Origin: an uncultured beta proteobacterium
GTDB lineage: Bacteria; Pseudomonadota; Gammaproteobacteria; Burkholderiales; Burkholderiaceae_C
Direction of reading: 5' to 3'
Assembly (NCBI GenBank): GCA_903930255.1
Contig: CAIYYA010000096.1
Location: 1 to 43,969 of the forward strand
DNA: 43,969 nucleotides
In this document: positions 1 through 9,213 of the stretch, one piece after another
Layout of the letters: each line of letters starts with the position of its first letter
Position numbering within the stretch: the first letter of the stretch is position 1
The notes under the pieces: model-generated
What the model saw: the letters and a program-made list of their open reading frames with translations, nothing else
Databases searched by the model: none
Told to the model about the DNA's origin: nothing
Program-made: the position numbers and the translations under genes

Positions 1-498
1 ACCGGCCCTGATTTGGCGCAACAGCGAGATCAAGGTGTCGCCAACCAGGGCATCGACTTCGTCCAGAAAAATGATCAGCGGCTTGTCGCTGTGTTCAGCC
101 CAGATCTGCAGCAAATGGCGTACAGCTTCGCTGCTGGCAGGTTGCAAAAGCAAGTCGTTCGCCAGTTTCTCAGCCAAGGGAAAGTCCCTCCAGTACCAGC
201 GGGCTGCATCGGCGAATGCGCGAATCATGCCGGCCCCGGCTGCCAGCACGTCATTGCGCACGGCCTGTGCAGACTCAATGTTCACATACAGCGCCCGGTA
301 TTGCCCTTGGGCGTTGATAAAGTGCATCAGGTTGATGAGCAAGCTGGTTTTGCCGGTTTGGCGCGGCGCGTGCAAGATGAAATATTTTTGTGCCGCAATC
401 AGGCCAGAGAGCTCGGGCCAGTTGACTCGGTCTTTGGGCAACAGGGTGTAGTGGATGTCAGGTTTGTTCGGGCCAGCGGTGTTGAAAAACTTGTTCAT
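1..498 (-). CDS. P-loop ATP-binding protein (AAA-like), C-terminus cut off by the window edge
   Basis: The frame is open from an ATG at 498 to the window edge (166 residues seen). Residues 38-45 (APRQTGKT) form a Walker A loop. A hydrophobic strand ending in FLDEVDAL, near residues 145-152, is a Walker B motif. This arrangement, with the N-terminus MNKFFNTAGP, resembles bacterial AAA-like ATP-binding proteins that often carry extra C-terminal domains, which cannot be seen here. The Walker motifs make ATP binding or hydrolysis likely; the cellular role is unknown. It lies upstream of yjjJ in the transcriptional sense with 63 bp or more between them in the same direction (yjjJ is transcribed first, then this gene), so co-transcription with yjjJ is possible. 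Confidence 0.75.
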   Translation of the reverse strand, partial: MNKFFNTAGPNKPDIHYTLLPKDRVNWPELSGLIAAQKYFILHAPRQTGKTSLLINLMHFINAQGQYRALYVNIESAQAVRNDVLAAGAGMIRAFADAARWYWRDFPLAEKLANDLLLQPASSEAVRHLLQIWAEHSDKPLIIFLDEVDALVGDTLISLLRQIRAG

Positions 499-561
499 GG
501 TGCAATGGTAGCGCCATCAGGTGTTGGGGATATCCAGCGCTGGAGCAATGGCGATCGGCGT

Positions 562-1872
562 TTAAAACTTCTTGGTCATGTCTGTGGCCACGTTTTGTAA
601 AGCTTGGCTCACCAAGGGGTGTGTGGACAGCAGCTGCCAAAACTCATGCGCAGCTGCGCGTGTGCAGGCATCAGCACGAGAGATGTCGACCTCAAACGGC
701 GCGTATTCGGGTGCACCCAGCATGAGGTCAGGTTTCCAGCGCATGGGCAGCATGTCGTAAACCGGTGCCAAGCTGAAGGAGCCTTGGGCAATTTCTTTGA
801 GTGATGCACCGGCAACAAACAAGCCGGCGTTGCCGTTGTGCATGTCGGTGTTGCCAATCAGGCGACCAAACTGAAGCAAGGTGTGCAATTTATCGGCATC
901 GAGCGGGTTTAGCCTGCCCTGGCGCACCAAGGCATCTGCAGTGGCGGCCCAGTTCACATAGGAGCCTTTGACAAAACCCTGATGCGCTGCACCCATCGAA
1001 ACAATGTGCCTGCGCCCGTGCGTGGCCGTTCGGTCAAAGCGTTTGCTAAGCAAATAAGTTCGGTAGGACGATGGCTCAACGTGGTTGTGAGCCACAGCGA
1101 AGCCGTAGCGCTGCAGCACTTGGCAACACAAGGCTTCAGCGCAAAGCAAATCGTGCCAGCGCTCACCATAAGGGGTGCCCATTGGGGGTGAAAATTTGAC
1201 TAAAACAGGCTCCAGCTGACTGTTCAAGGCAAGCAACTTGGGCTGTTCGCCAGCGGCAGAAGACCCAGCAGGTAACGTGAGCGCACCAGTGGCCGCCAGT
1301 GCATCGAGCACTGGCCCAGGGTTTTCAGTGGGTATGCAAGTGGGTGTGCGCTGCGTAGGGGCAGTTTCGTTACCCAGCAACAGCGCACCGGGTGCGTCGT
1401 GGGTGTTTAAAGCAGCGATTAGGGCAAACTGCGCGTCCCACGTTTCGGGATTGGCCGGCACACCCAGCGGTGCAAGTTGCTGAGCCAGCAGTCTTCCTAA
1501 AAACCCCTGTGCACGCAAAGGCGACAAATACCACGGCAGCAAGGCTTGTGCATTGGCCTGAAAAATCTCGCTGAAACCCTCTGCTTCCACATACATCTGC
1601 GAATGCGCTAACAGGCTTAAGGTGCCGATACGTTTGGCAAAGCCAGATTCATCCACAAGAGAGATGAGTTGCTGCGCTGCGGCTTGGCCAATAGGCTGAG
1701 CGAGCGCATATTGGGTGCGTTTGCCCTGCCCACAAACGATGATTTCATCTTCAATTTGCTTGAGCAAGCGCGATGCCGTAGGCTGACTCATTTTTAAGGC
1801 AGCCTGTATTTGAGCCGATGATGTGGCGCCCTGCGACTTCAATAAGTGAACCAGTTGAGCAGAAGTTTTCAT
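562..1872 (-). CDS. yjjJ: HipA-family serine/threonine kinase, YjjJ type
   Basis: 436 residues, close to the E. coli YjjJ length. An N-terminal helix-turn-helix (about 1-60, with MSQPTASRLLKQI as the recognition part) is fused to a HipA-like kinase. Visible kinase features are SSAAGEQPK at 204-212 (the ATP-loop motif, SxxGAQPK in HipA), the lysine in VLVKF (226), the catalytic loop GNTDMHNGN at 340-348 with D343, and VYDM with D373. HipA kinases phosphorylate cytosolic targets and promote persistence. YjjJ proteins differ from classical HipA in carrying their own DNA-binding domain and in lacking a separate HipB antitoxin, and no hipB-like gene is visible here. The ATG at 1872 opens directly onto the HTH. 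The kinase motifs look intact, so activity is plausible; the target is unknown. Confidence 0.88.
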   Translation of the reverse strand: MKTSAQLVHLLKSQGATSSAQIQAALKMSQPTASRLLKQIEDEIIVCGQGKRTQYALAQPIGQAAAQQLISLVDESGFAKRIGTLSLLAHSQMYVEAEGFSEIFQANAQALLPWYLSPLRAQGFLGRLLAQQLAPLGVPANPETWDAQFALIAALNTHDAPGALLLGNETAPTQRTPTCIPTENPGPVLDALAATGALTLPAGSSAAGEQPKLLALNSQLEPVLVKFSPPMGTPYGERWHDLLCAEALCCQVLQRYGFAVAHNHVEPSSYRTYLLSKRFDRTATHGRRHIVSMGAAHQGFVKGSYVNWAATADALVRQGRLNPLDADKLHTLLQFGRLIGNTDMHNGNAGLFVAGASLKEIAQGSFSLAPVYDMLPMRWKPDLMLGAPEYAPFEVDISRADACTRAAAHEFWQLLSTHPLVSQALQNVATDMTKKF

Positions 1873-2113
1873 TCAATCAATTATGAATAGAAGCAATTTT
1901 TACTATTCTATTTAAATTCAATTAGTTGCATTAATTTTGAATAATAAATGAATAGAAAATACTGAATTCTTACGCAGCGTGAGCCTGCGCCAGCACCGCT
2001 CAAGGTGCAAACCAGCACGTTCACCCTTAGACAATTCGACTGCCTTTGCTAACCAAGGCACCTGGAAATCAAGGGGTAATCGGTCAAAACTGAACTGCTG
2101 GGACAATCACCCC
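1873..2113. promoter_or_regulatory. AT-rich divergent promoter region of yjjJ with a repeated decamer
   Basis: The 241 bp between divergent genes contain no gene. Bases about 1873-1965 are far more AT-rich than the surroundings. The decamer ATGAATAGAA occurs at 1883-1892 and again at 1948-1957, and related CTATTC/GAATAG pieces lie between. Because YjjJ has its own HTH, these could be autoregulatory sites. That is inference; the repeats themselves are visible. Confidence 0.4.
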
Positions 2114-3052
2114 ATGCACCTCTTGATTCCATCTGCTGCCAGCAGCTCGCCCAACTGCCAGTCTCTGCTGCCCAGCCTGCAACTGCCCCATTTGCAGAAA
2201 CTGTTGGCACGCCTGCAAGCTCAGGCGCTGGATCAGGGCGAGCCACACAGCCTGAACCCACCGCATGAACGTGCCTTGGCACGCGCGCTGGGCTTGCCGT
2301 GCAGCGACGGTTTGATTGCCTGGGCAGCGCAGCAACACGAGCAAAACCACGGAATATTGCCCCAGCAAGCCTGTGGCTTTGTCACACTGTGCCATTGGCG
2401 CATGGCCAATCAACAGGTTTTGATGAGCCCTTTGCCACTGCCCGAACTGTCGCAAACCGAATCCGACACCCTGCTGGCGGCCATGCAGCCCTACTTTGCC
2501 GAAGACGGCATTACCCTGGAGCCCGACCAATGTGGTCGATATCTTGCGCAAGGCGCATTGTTGGCGGATGTGCCCACGGCTTCTCTCGATCGGGTGATCG
2601 GTTGCGATGTCAAAGCCTGGCTACCCACCGGCCCACAGGCTAGCACCCTGCTGCGCCTGCAAAATGAGATGCAAATGCTTTTTTACACCCACCCCCTGAA
2701 CGATGCGCGCGAGGCGCGTGGGCTGCTGCCGGTGAATTCATTCTGGTTGCATGGCACCGGTTGCGCCAACGCCAGCGCTATCAGCGTGCAGACACAACCC
2801 ACAGTGAACAGCAGCTTGCACCACGCCGCTCTGGCGGAAGACTGGCCGCGCTGGGCGCAAGCCTGGCAGCAGCTTGATGCCACTGAATTGCCAGCGCTGC
2901 TGGCTGCACAGCAGCGGGGTGAGCCGGTGCAACTCACACTGTGCGGTGAACGCAGCGCGCAAAGCTGGCTCTGCCAGCCGCGCAACTGGCTACAAAATTT
3001 TGCAAGTATTTTTAAGCCCCAGAGCATATCTGGCGTGCTTCTGCAGCTATGA
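2114..3052 (+). CDS. Conserved protein of unknown function upstream of recJ
   Basis: 312 residues from the ATG at 2114. The reading frame extends upstream to 1979, but that part is of low complexity and lies in promoter-like sequence, so the MHLLIP start is preferred. It is a soluble-looking, Gln/Leu-rich protein without signal peptide or membrane segments. Proteins of this type sit upstream of recJ in many Burkholderiales and are labelled RpfE-type regulator or phosphoglycerate mutase in annotations. I see no phosphoglycerate-mutase catalytic motif to support the second label. Its stop overlaps the recJ start (ATGA at 3049-3052), which implies translational coupling. Function is unknown. Confidence 0.75.
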   Translation: MHLLIPSAASSSPNCQSLLPSLQLPHLQKLLARLQAQALDQGEPHSLNPPHERALARALGLPCSDGLIAWAAQQHEQNHGILPQQACGFVTLCHWRMANQQVLMSPLPLPELSQTESDTLLAAMQPYFAEDGITLEPDQCGRYLAQGALLADVPTASLDRVIGCDVKAWLPTGPQASTLLRLQNEMQMLFYTHPLNDAREARGLLPVNSFWLHGTGCANASAISVQTQPTVNSSLHHAALAEDWPRWAQAWQQLDATELPALLAAQQRGEPVQLTLCGERSAQSWLCQPRNWLQNFASIFKPQSISGVLLQL

Positions 3053-4785
3053 AATTAATCGTCAGAGACGCCGCCCCGCGCAACATCTGGGCGCTCGAAA
3101 AATCAGGCATTCATCCACTGTTGGCGCAGCTTTATGCTGCGCGTGGCGTGGCTGACGCCCACGAAATCGACCCCGCACTAGCGCATTTACTGGCGCCCAA
3201 CACACTCAAAGGCAGTGCCGAGGCGGCGCGTCTGCTGGCAGATGCTATTGGGCTCGACCAACACCTGTGCATCGTGGCCGATTACGACTGCGACGGCGCC
3301 AGCGCCTGTGCGGTGGCGCTGCGTGGGCTGCGCTTGCTGGGTGCGCGCCAGGTTAGCTACATCGTGCCCGACCGCGTGGTTGACGGCTACGGCCTAACGC
3401 CACCGATCTCGCAGCGTGTCAAAGCCAGTGGCGCCGACGTTTTGATCACCGTGGACAACGGCATTGCCAGTTTTGAAGGGGTGGCCGCAGCCCGCGCACT
3501 GGGGCTGCAGGTGCTGGTGACTGACCACCACCTGTGCGCCATGCAAGATGGCCAACTGGCCTTGCCGGATGCCGATGTGATCGTCAACCCCAACCAGCCA
3601 GGCTGCGACTTTGCCAGTAAATCGATCGCCGGCGTGGGCGTGATGTTTTATGTTCTGCTGGCACTGCGCGCCGAGTTACGCACACGCGGTCACTTCACAC
3701 AACAGGCAGAGCCCAAGCTCGACACCCTGTTGCCGCTGGTTGCGCTGGGCACAGTGGCCGATGTGGTGCGCCTGGATGCGAACAATCGGCGCCTTGTAGC
3801 ACAGGGGTTAAAAAGGGTGCGAGCGCTTAGCCAGCCTGCAGGACTAGCTGCATTATTTGTAGCAGCCGGGCGCGATGCGAAAAACGCCAGCAGCTTTGAC
3901 TTTGGCTTTGCCCTGGGGCCACGCATCAACGCTGCCGGGCGCTTGTCCGATATGACGCTCGGCATTGAATGCCTCTGCACCGACGACCCCGGCCGCGCCC
4001 ACGAACTGGCGCAGCAGCTCGATGCCATCAACCGCGAGCGCCGTGATATTGAAGGCGCGATGCGTGAGCAGGCGCTGGCAGTGGCGCAGTCGCTGTTTGC
4101 CGACACCGCCCACCCGCCTGCGGCCTTGTGTGTGTTTGATGCCGATTTTCATGAAGGTGTGGTGGGCATCGTGGCGGCTCGCCTGAAAGACCGGCTGCAC
4201 CGCCCCACTTTTGTTTTTGCCCGCAGTGGCGCCGCCGGGCACAGCCATGAACTTAAAGGCTCGGGGCGTTCGATTCCAGGCTTTCATTTGCGCGATGCAC
4301 TGGACTTGGTGGCCAAGCGCTACCCTGGCGTGTTGCTGCGCTTTGGTGGGCATGCCATGGCGGCGGGCTGCACCGTGGCACACGACAAATTGCCGTTGTT
4401 TGAGCAGGGCTTGCGCGAGGTAGCCAGCGAATGGCTCGACGCCGCCACGCTGCAACGCTGCCTGCAAACCGACGGCCCGTTAAAACCCGAATACCGCCGG
4501 GTTGAGCTGGTGGACAGCTTGCAGCGCGAGGTCTGGGGCCAAGGCTTCGCCGCCCCCACGTTCAGCGAAGAGGTCGAGGTGCTGTCGCAGCGGCTGGTGG
4601 CTGACAAACACCTGGCGCTCAAACTCAAACACCAGGGCCAGCCAATCGATGGCATGTGGTTTGGCCACACCGAGCCGCTGCCCGCGCGGGTCAAATTGGC
4701 GTTTCGGCTGGATGCCGAGAGCTGGCGCGGCGAGCGCAAGGTGCGTTTTCTCATCGAAGCAGCAGAGTTGCCGGGGCAAAACTAG
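3049..4785 (+). CDS. recJ: Single-stranded-DNA-specific exonuclease RecJ
   Basis: 578 residues, the usual RecJ length. RecJ degrades single-stranded DNA 5'-to-3' in RecF-pathway recombination and mismatch repair in the cytoplasm. The DHH-family metal-binding motifs are present: VADYDCDG (D78, D80, D82), VDNG with D136, and TDHH (D159, H160, H161). The DHHA1 region follows, with the GRSIPGFHL and RFGGHAMAAG segments at about residues 407-450, and then a C-terminal OB-like part. The start overlaps the stop of the preceding gene by four bases. The PHP gene follows after 12 bp, so these probably form one operon. Confidence 0.97.
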   Translation: MKLIVRDAAPRNIWALEKSGIHPLLAQLYAARGVADAHEIDPALAHLLAPNTLKGSAEAARLLADAIGLDQHLCIVADYDCDGASACAVALRGLRLLGARQVSYIVPDRVVDGYGLTPPISQRVKASGADVLITVDNGIASFEGVAAARALGLQVLVTDHHLCAMQDGQLALPDADVIVNPNQPGCDFASKSIAGVGVMFYVLLALRAELRTRGHFTQQAEPKLDTLLPLVALGTVADVVRLDANNRRLVAQGLKRVRALSQPAGLAALFVAAGRDAKNASSFDFGFALGPRINAAGRLSDMTLGIECLCTDDPGRAHELAQQLDAINRERRDIEGAMREQALAVAQSLFADTAHPPAALCVFDADFHEGVVGIVAARLKDRLHRPTFVFARSGAAGHSHELKGSGRSIPGFHLRDALDLVAKRYPGVLLRFGGHAMAAGCTVAHDKLPLFEQGLREVASEWLDAATLQRCLQTDGPLKPEYRRVELVDSLQREVWGQGFAAPTFSEEVEVLSQRLVADKHLALKLKHQGQPIDGMWFGHTEPLPARVKLAFRLDAESWRGERKVRFLIEAAELPGQN

Positions 4786-4797
4786 AATGCGCTACGC

Positions 4798-5676
4798 ATG
4801 AACACCCAAAACGCCGACCTGCATTGCCATTCCACCGTGTCAGATGGCACCTTGAGCCCCGAGGTGCTGGCGGCGCGCGCCCATGCGCAGGGAGTCAGAC
4901 TGTGGGCCTTAACCGATCACGACGAGATTTCTGGCCAGGCGCGTGCCGCCAGCGCGGCAGCGGCGCTGGGGCTGGACTACCTCACCGGGGTTGAGATTTC
5001 GGTGAGTTTTCTGCATGCCACCGTGCACATTGTGGGGTTGGGGTTTGACCCCGATAACGCCGCTTTGAATGAAGGTTTGCGCCACACACGCGGTGGGCGC
5101 ACGCGCCGTGCACACGACATGGCGGCTGACTTGGCGCGCGTTGGCATCAAGGGGGCTTTTGAAGGCGCTCTGAAATATGCAGGCAACCCCGACCTGATCT
5201 CACGCACACACTTCGCCCGCCACATGGTAGAAACCGGTGTTTGCAAAGACACCTATGAAGTGTTTCGCAAATACCTCACCGAAGGCAAACCGGGCTATGT
5301 CGAACACCGCTGGGCCAGTCTGAAAGAGGCCGTGCACTGGATCACTGCTGCTGGCGGTGTCGCCATCATTGCGCACCCGGCGCGCTATGGCTTCAAACCC
5401 ACCGAAGAATATGCCTTGCTGACCGAATTCATCGGCCACGGCGGGCGCGGCATCGAGGTGATTACCGGCAGCCACAGTGTGGCCGAAGCCAAAATTTACA
5501 CCCAAACGGCGCTCGAGTTTGACTTGCTGGCTTCCTGCGGCAGCGACTTTCATAGCCCCGAAGAAAGCCGCATCGAGCTCGGTGCACTGCCCAGACTGCC
5601 GGCATCACTCACCCCGGTATGGAGCGTTCTGTCCGAGCGCATCCAGCGTGGTGCGGCAGCACCTGCAGCGGCCTGA
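4798..5676 (+). CDS. PHP-domain phosphoesterase, Rnm/YciV type (3',5'-nucleotide phosphatase)
   Basis: 292 residues. The polymerase-and-histidinol-phosphatase (PHP) metal site is complete: DLHCHS (D7, H9, H11), LTDHD (D40, H41, D42), GVEIS (E66), a later IAHPARYG with its histidine, and GSDFH near residue 247. E. coli Rnm (YciV, RNase AM) belongs to this family; it hydrolyses 3',5'-bisphosphonucleotides and trims the 5' ends of rRNAs. The family match is clear, while the exact substrate here is inferred. It lies 12 bp after recJ and 3 bp before the transporter gene, so it is likely in the recJ operon. Confidence 0.9.
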   Translation: MNTQNADLHCHSTVSDGTLSPEVLAARAHAQGVRLWALTDHDEISGQARAASAAAALGLDYLTGVEISVSFLHATVHIVGLGFDPDNAALNEGLRHTRGGRTRRAHDMAADLARVGIKGAFEGALKYAGNPDLISRTHFARHMVETGVCKDTYEVFRKYLTEGKPGYVEHRWASLKEAVHWITAAGGVAIIAHPARYGFKPTEEYALLTEFIGHGGRGIEVITGSHSVAEAKIYTQTALEFDLLASCGSDFHSPEESRIELGALPRLPASLTPVWSVLSERIQRGAAAPAAA

Positions 5677-5679
5677 AGC

Positions 5680-6564
5680 ATGACTTTTTGGCGCAGCCGC
5701 CAAGGCGGTGGTATTTTGCTCATCATCCTCACGGCGTTGAGCTTTGCCCTGCTCGATACCGCCACCAGGCATGCAACCCAGTTGGCACCTGTGCTGATGC
5801 TGCTGTGGTTTCGCTACACCTTTCAGGCTGTGGTGACGTTTGCCTTGCGTTTTCCGATTCAGAAAATGACGCTTTTCAACACGCCCAACCCACGCTTTCA
5901 AACCTTGCGCGGCGTGCTGCTGCTAAGCACCAGCGCCTGCTCGTTTTTTGGCCTGCAACAGTTACCGGTGGGTGAATTCACGGCCATGGCCATGCTATCG
6001 CCCATGGCAGCCGCAGCGTTGGCAGCACATATTTTCAAAACACGCATCAGCCACCTGCGGTGGGTGCTGATGCTCACCGGTCTTTTAGGTGTGCTGCTGG
6101 TGGTGCGCCCAGGTGGCCAGGTGTTTGGCTGGGCCTTGCTGTTTCCGGTGGTGCTGGTGAGCACCTACGCGTCTTTTCAAGTGCTCACCAGCCGCCTGAG
6201 TGGCGACGAAAACCCCTACACCACGCACTTTTACACCGGGTTGGTGGGCGCCGTTTTGATGCTGCCTTTCGCCATTTTCAGCTGGAACACGGCCGCACTG
6301 CTAACACACTGGCACTGGTTTGTGGTGGTGGGGTTTTTTGGCACATTTGGCCATTTGATGCTGATCCGCGCCTTCAACCGCGCCAGCGCCGTGGTGCTGA
6401 CGCCCTATCTTTATTCGCAAATCGCCTTTGCGACGCTGCTCGGTTGGCTGGCATTTAGCCATGTGCCCGATGTCTGGGCTTGGGCTGGCATTGCCGTGAT
6501 CGCCGTCAGTGGTGTTGGTAACGCACGACTTTCGGCACGCGAGGCGGCGCAACTGCGACAATAG
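5680..6564 (+). CDS. EamA/DMT-family inner-membrane transporter
   Basis: 294 residues with about ten hydrophobic segments in two repeats of five, the arrangement of drug/metabolite transporter (EamA) proteins. Examples are the segments starting GILLIILTALSFALL and WVLMLTGLLGVLLVV. The substrate cannot be read from the sequence; family members export amino acids or other small metabolites. The start is 3 bp after the PHP gene and the stop is 4 bp before the next start, consistent with one operon. Confidence 0.88.
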   Translation: MTFWRSRQGGGILLIILTALSFALLDTATRHATQLAPVLMLLWFRYTFQAVVTFALRFPIQKMTLFNTPNPRFQTLRGVLLLSTSACSFFGLQQLPVGEFTAMAMLSPMAAAALAAHIFKTRISHLRWVLMLTGLLGVLLVVRPGGQVFGWALLFPVVLVSTYASFQVLTSRLSGDENPYTTHFYTGLVGAVLMLPFAIFSWNTAALLTHWHWFVVVGFFGTFGHLMLIRAFNRASAVVLTPYLYSQIAFATLLGWLAFSHVPDVWAWAGIAVIAVSGVGNARLSAREAAQLRQ

Positions 6565-6568
6565 AGGC

Positions 6569-7192
6569 ATGCCACAGCTTTTTGAAGTTCACCCCAGCAA
6601 CCCGCAAACACGCCTGCTCAAACAGGCCACGCTTTTGCTCGACAAAGGCGAAGTGATTGCTGTGCCCACCGATTCCAGCTACGCGCTGGTGTGCCACATT
6701 GACGACAAAGCTGCCGCCGACAAATTGCGCCGCATTCGTGGCGTTGACGACAAACACCACCTGACGCTGCTGTGCCGCGACCTGTCCGAGGTGGCCAACT
6801 ACGCCAAGGTTGACAACCAGCAGTTCAGGTTGCTCAAGGCGGCCACGCCTGGCGCTTACACCTTTATCCTGGAGGCCAGCAAAGAAGTGCCACGCCGTTT
6901 GAGCCATCCGTCACGCAAGACCATCGGCCTGCGCGTGCCCGATCACACCGTGCTGCAAGCGCTGCTGGCGCTGCACAGCACCCCGCTGCTGGCCACCACC
7001 CTGATTGCACCCGACGAATCCGAGCCGCTCAACGATGCAGAAGAAATTTGCCAGCGCTACCACGGACGCATTGCCGCAGTGATTGATGCCGGCGCCTGCC
7101 CGCGTGAACCGACTACCGTGGTGGATTTGAGCGGTGGCGACCCCGTGCTGATCCGCCAGGGGCGCGGTGCCCTGACGGTGCTGGGCTTGTAA
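6569..7192 (+). CDS. yciO: Sua5/YciO/YrdC-family protein, YciO type
   Basis: 207 residues from the ATG at 6569. An upstream in-frame start at 6509 would overlap the transporter gene and add an unlikely leader. The YrdC fold is recognisable from GEVIAVPTDSSYALVC at about residue 25, the DDKHHLTLLCRDLSEVA segment, and LRVPDH. YrdC/Sua5 proteins make threonylcarbamoyl-AMP for the t6A tRNA modification. The YciO branch is a paralogue of less certain role, usually with weak or no such activity. The length without a Sua5 C-terminal domain supports YciO over Sua5. Confidence 0.88.
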   Translation: MPQLFEVHPSNPQTRLLKQATLLLDKGEVIAVPTDSSYALVCHIDDKAAADKLRRIRGVDDKHHLTLLCRDLSEVANYAKVDNQQFRLLKAATPGAYTFILEASKEVPRRLSHPSRKTIGLRVPDHTVLQALLALHSTPLLATTLIAPDESEPLNDAEEICQRYHGRIAAVIDAGACPREPTTVVDLSGGDPVLIRQGRGALTVLGL

Positions 7193-7225
7193 GCAGACCC
7201 TGCCCTACCCTGAGACTATCATCAA

Positions 7226-7894
7226 ATGGACTTTGCACACCTGATTCAAACTATCACGATCTACACCATTCCGGTGTTGCTGTCGATCACCTTGCACGAA
7301 GCGGCACACGCCTACGCGGCGCTTTATTTTGGCGACAAAACCGCTTATGCACTGGGGCGGGTCACCCTCAACCCGATGAAGCACATCGACCCTATGGGCA
7401 CCATCCTGATGCCGTTGCTGCTGTATGTAGCAACCTCAGGCGCTTTTTTGTTTGGCTATGCCAAGCCGGTGCCGGTGCGTTTTGGCAACTTGCGCAACCC
7501 CAAAAAACAAATGGTATGGGTCGCTTTGGCAGGCCCTGCGGCTAATTTTGTTCAGGCTTTTCTGTGGGGCTGCGTTTATTACCTGTTGCAAGGTGCGGGT
7601 GTGAACGAGCCTTTTTTTATTGAAATGGCGCAAGGCGGCATTCTGGTCAACATTGTCATGTTTGTTTTTAACCTGTTTCCGTTGCCGCCGCTCGATGGTG
7701 GCCGCATTTTGGTCGGCTTGCTGCCGACCCGTCAGGCCATTTGGCTGTCGCGCGTGGAGCCCTGGGGCTTTTTTATTGTGATGGCACTCGTTTTGGTGGG
7801 TGTGGTCAGCGCCGTGTGGATGCGCCCCTTGATGGCGCTGACTTACGGGCTCATCAACCTGTTGCTATCGCCACTGGCATGGCTGGTGGGCTAA
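7226..7894 (+). CDS. Site-2 protease family (M50) membrane metalloprotease
   Basis: 222 residues with several membrane segments. The zinc-protease motif HEAAH is at residues 24-28 in the first hydrophobic region, and the second metal-ligand region NLFPLPPLDGG lies near residues 152-162, with its Asp. This is the short M50 form (without PDZ domains) common in bacteria, which cuts within membranes. Substrates are unknown. It sits between yciO and trpS on the same strand, an arrangement I associate with Burkholderiales. Confidence 0.9.
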   Translation: MDFAHLIQTITIYTIPVLLSITLHEAAHAYAALYFGDKTAYALGRVTLNPMKHIDPMGTILMPLLLYVATSGAFLFGYAKPVPVRFGNLRNPKKQMVWVALAGPAANFVQAFLWGCVYYLLQGAGVNEPFFIEMAQGGILVNIVMFVFNLFPLPPLDGGRILVGLLPTRQAIWLSRVEPWGFFIVMALVLVGVVSAVWMRPLMALTYGLINLLLSPLAWLVG

Positions 7895-7919
7895 TTTTTT
7901 TGACTATCTGGTTTAACGC

Positions 7920-9212
7920 ATGGCTATCGAACGTTTTCTGACTGGCATCACCACTTCTGGCACGCCGCACCTGGGCAATTACGTGGGCTCGATCCGCCCG
8001 GCTGTGCGCGCCAGCTTGAGCCAACAGGTGCAAAGTTTTTATTTTCTGGCTGACTACCACGCACTCATCAAGGTCGATGAGCCAGCGCGTATTCAGCGCT
8101 CCACCCTGGAGATCGCTGCGAGTTGGCTGGCCACTGGGCTCGATCCCGAACGAGTGGTGTTTTACCGTCAGTCTGACGTGCCAGAAATCCCTGAGCTCAC
8201 CTGGTTTTTAACCTGCGTGCTGGGCAAAGGCGTGCTCAACCGCGCGCACGCCTACAAAGCGGCGGTGGATAAAAACAACGCCGCAGGCAACGACCCTGAT
8301 GCTGAAGTCAGCGCGGGTCTGTTCATGTATCCGGTGCTCATGGGTGCCGACATCCTGATGTTCAACGCGCACAAGGTTCCCGTCGGGCGCGACCAGGTTC
8401 AGCACATCGAGATGGCGCGCGACATGGCGAACAGTTTTAACTACCGCTACGGCGAGCATTTTGTAGCACCTGATGCGGTGATTGAAGACAACGTGGCCAC
8501 GCTGCCCGGTCTTGATGGCCGCAAGATGAGCAAGAGTTACGACAACACCATTCCTTTGTTTGCTACGCGCGAGCAACTGCAAAAGCTCATTGCCAGTATC
8601 GTCACCGATTCACGTGCGCCGGGTGAACCCAAAGAAGTCGAGGGCTCGGCGCTGTTCCAGATTTACCAGGCCTTTGCCAGCGCCGACGAAACTCAAGGCT
8701 TGCGCCTGGCCTATGCAGCCGGCATTGCCTGGGGTGAGGCGAAAAATGTCGTCTTTGAGCGCATCGATCAAGAAATTGCACCCATGCGCGCGGCTTACCA
8801 GTCGCTCATCAGTAACCCAGCCAAAATTGAAGCCATTTTGCTAGCCGGTGCGGCCAAAGCCCGCGCCATTGCCACGCCATTCATGGGTCAACTGCGCCAC
8901 GCCGTGGGTCTGCGCAACCTGTGCTCCGAAGATGGCTCTTCAGTTGCCAAAGCCAGCAAAGCTGCCAAGCCGGTCTTCAAGCAATACCGCGAAAAAGACG
9001 GTCAGTTTTACTTCAAGTTGCTCAGTGCAGACAACCGCTTGCTTCTGCAGAGCAAAGGTTTTACAACACCCCGTGAAGCGGGTCAACTGATCAGCCTGCT
9101 GAACCAAACAGGCGCCACTGCGCTCGCCAGCCAGAGTGAGCAACTTCAGCTCAGCGCGGGTGTATCCGAGCGTGATATTGGTGAGGCACTGGAACAACTC
9201 ACAGGCCAATAA
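7920..9212 (+). CDS. trpS: Tryptophan--tRNA ligase with a C-terminal extension
   Basis: 430 residues, about 90 longer than E. coli TrpS. It charges tRNA-Trp in the cytoplasm. The class I signatures are present: TSGTPHLGNYVG at 12-23 (HIGH-type) and KMSKS near residue 203. The extra C-terminal part, about residues 345-405, contains DGQFYFKLLSADNRLLLQS followed by a GFTTPREAG segment, which resembles the small DUF1508/YegP fold. I believe such an extension also occurs in other Burkholderiales TrpS. The downstream gene begins right after the stop. Confidence 0.96.
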   Translation: MAIERFLTGITTSGTPHLGNYVGSIRPAVRASLSQQVQSFYFLADYHALIKVDEPARIQRSTLEIAASWLATGLDPERVVFYRQSDVPEIPELTWFLTCVLGKGVLNRAHAYKAAVDKNNAAGNDPDAEVSAGLFMYPVLMGADILMFNAHKVPVGRDQVQHIEMARDMANSFNYRYGEHFVAPDAVIEDNVATLPGLDGRKMSKSYDNTIPLFATREQLQKLIASIVTDSRAPGEPKEVEGSALFQIYQAFASADETQGLRLAYAAGIAWGEAKNVVFERIDQEIAPMRAAYQSLISNPAKIEAILLAGAAKARAIATPFMGQLRHAVGLRNLCSEDGSSVAKASKAAKPVFKQYREKDGQFYFKLLSADNRLLLQSKGFTTPREAGQLISLLNQTGATALASQSEQLQLSAGVSERDIGEALEQLTGQ

Positions 9213-9213
9213 G

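Noticed and set aside
1979-2113. N-terminal extension of the protein upstream of recJ
   Set aside because: The extra 45 codons give a low-complexity basic stretch reaching into the promoter region; the ATG at 2114 is the better start.
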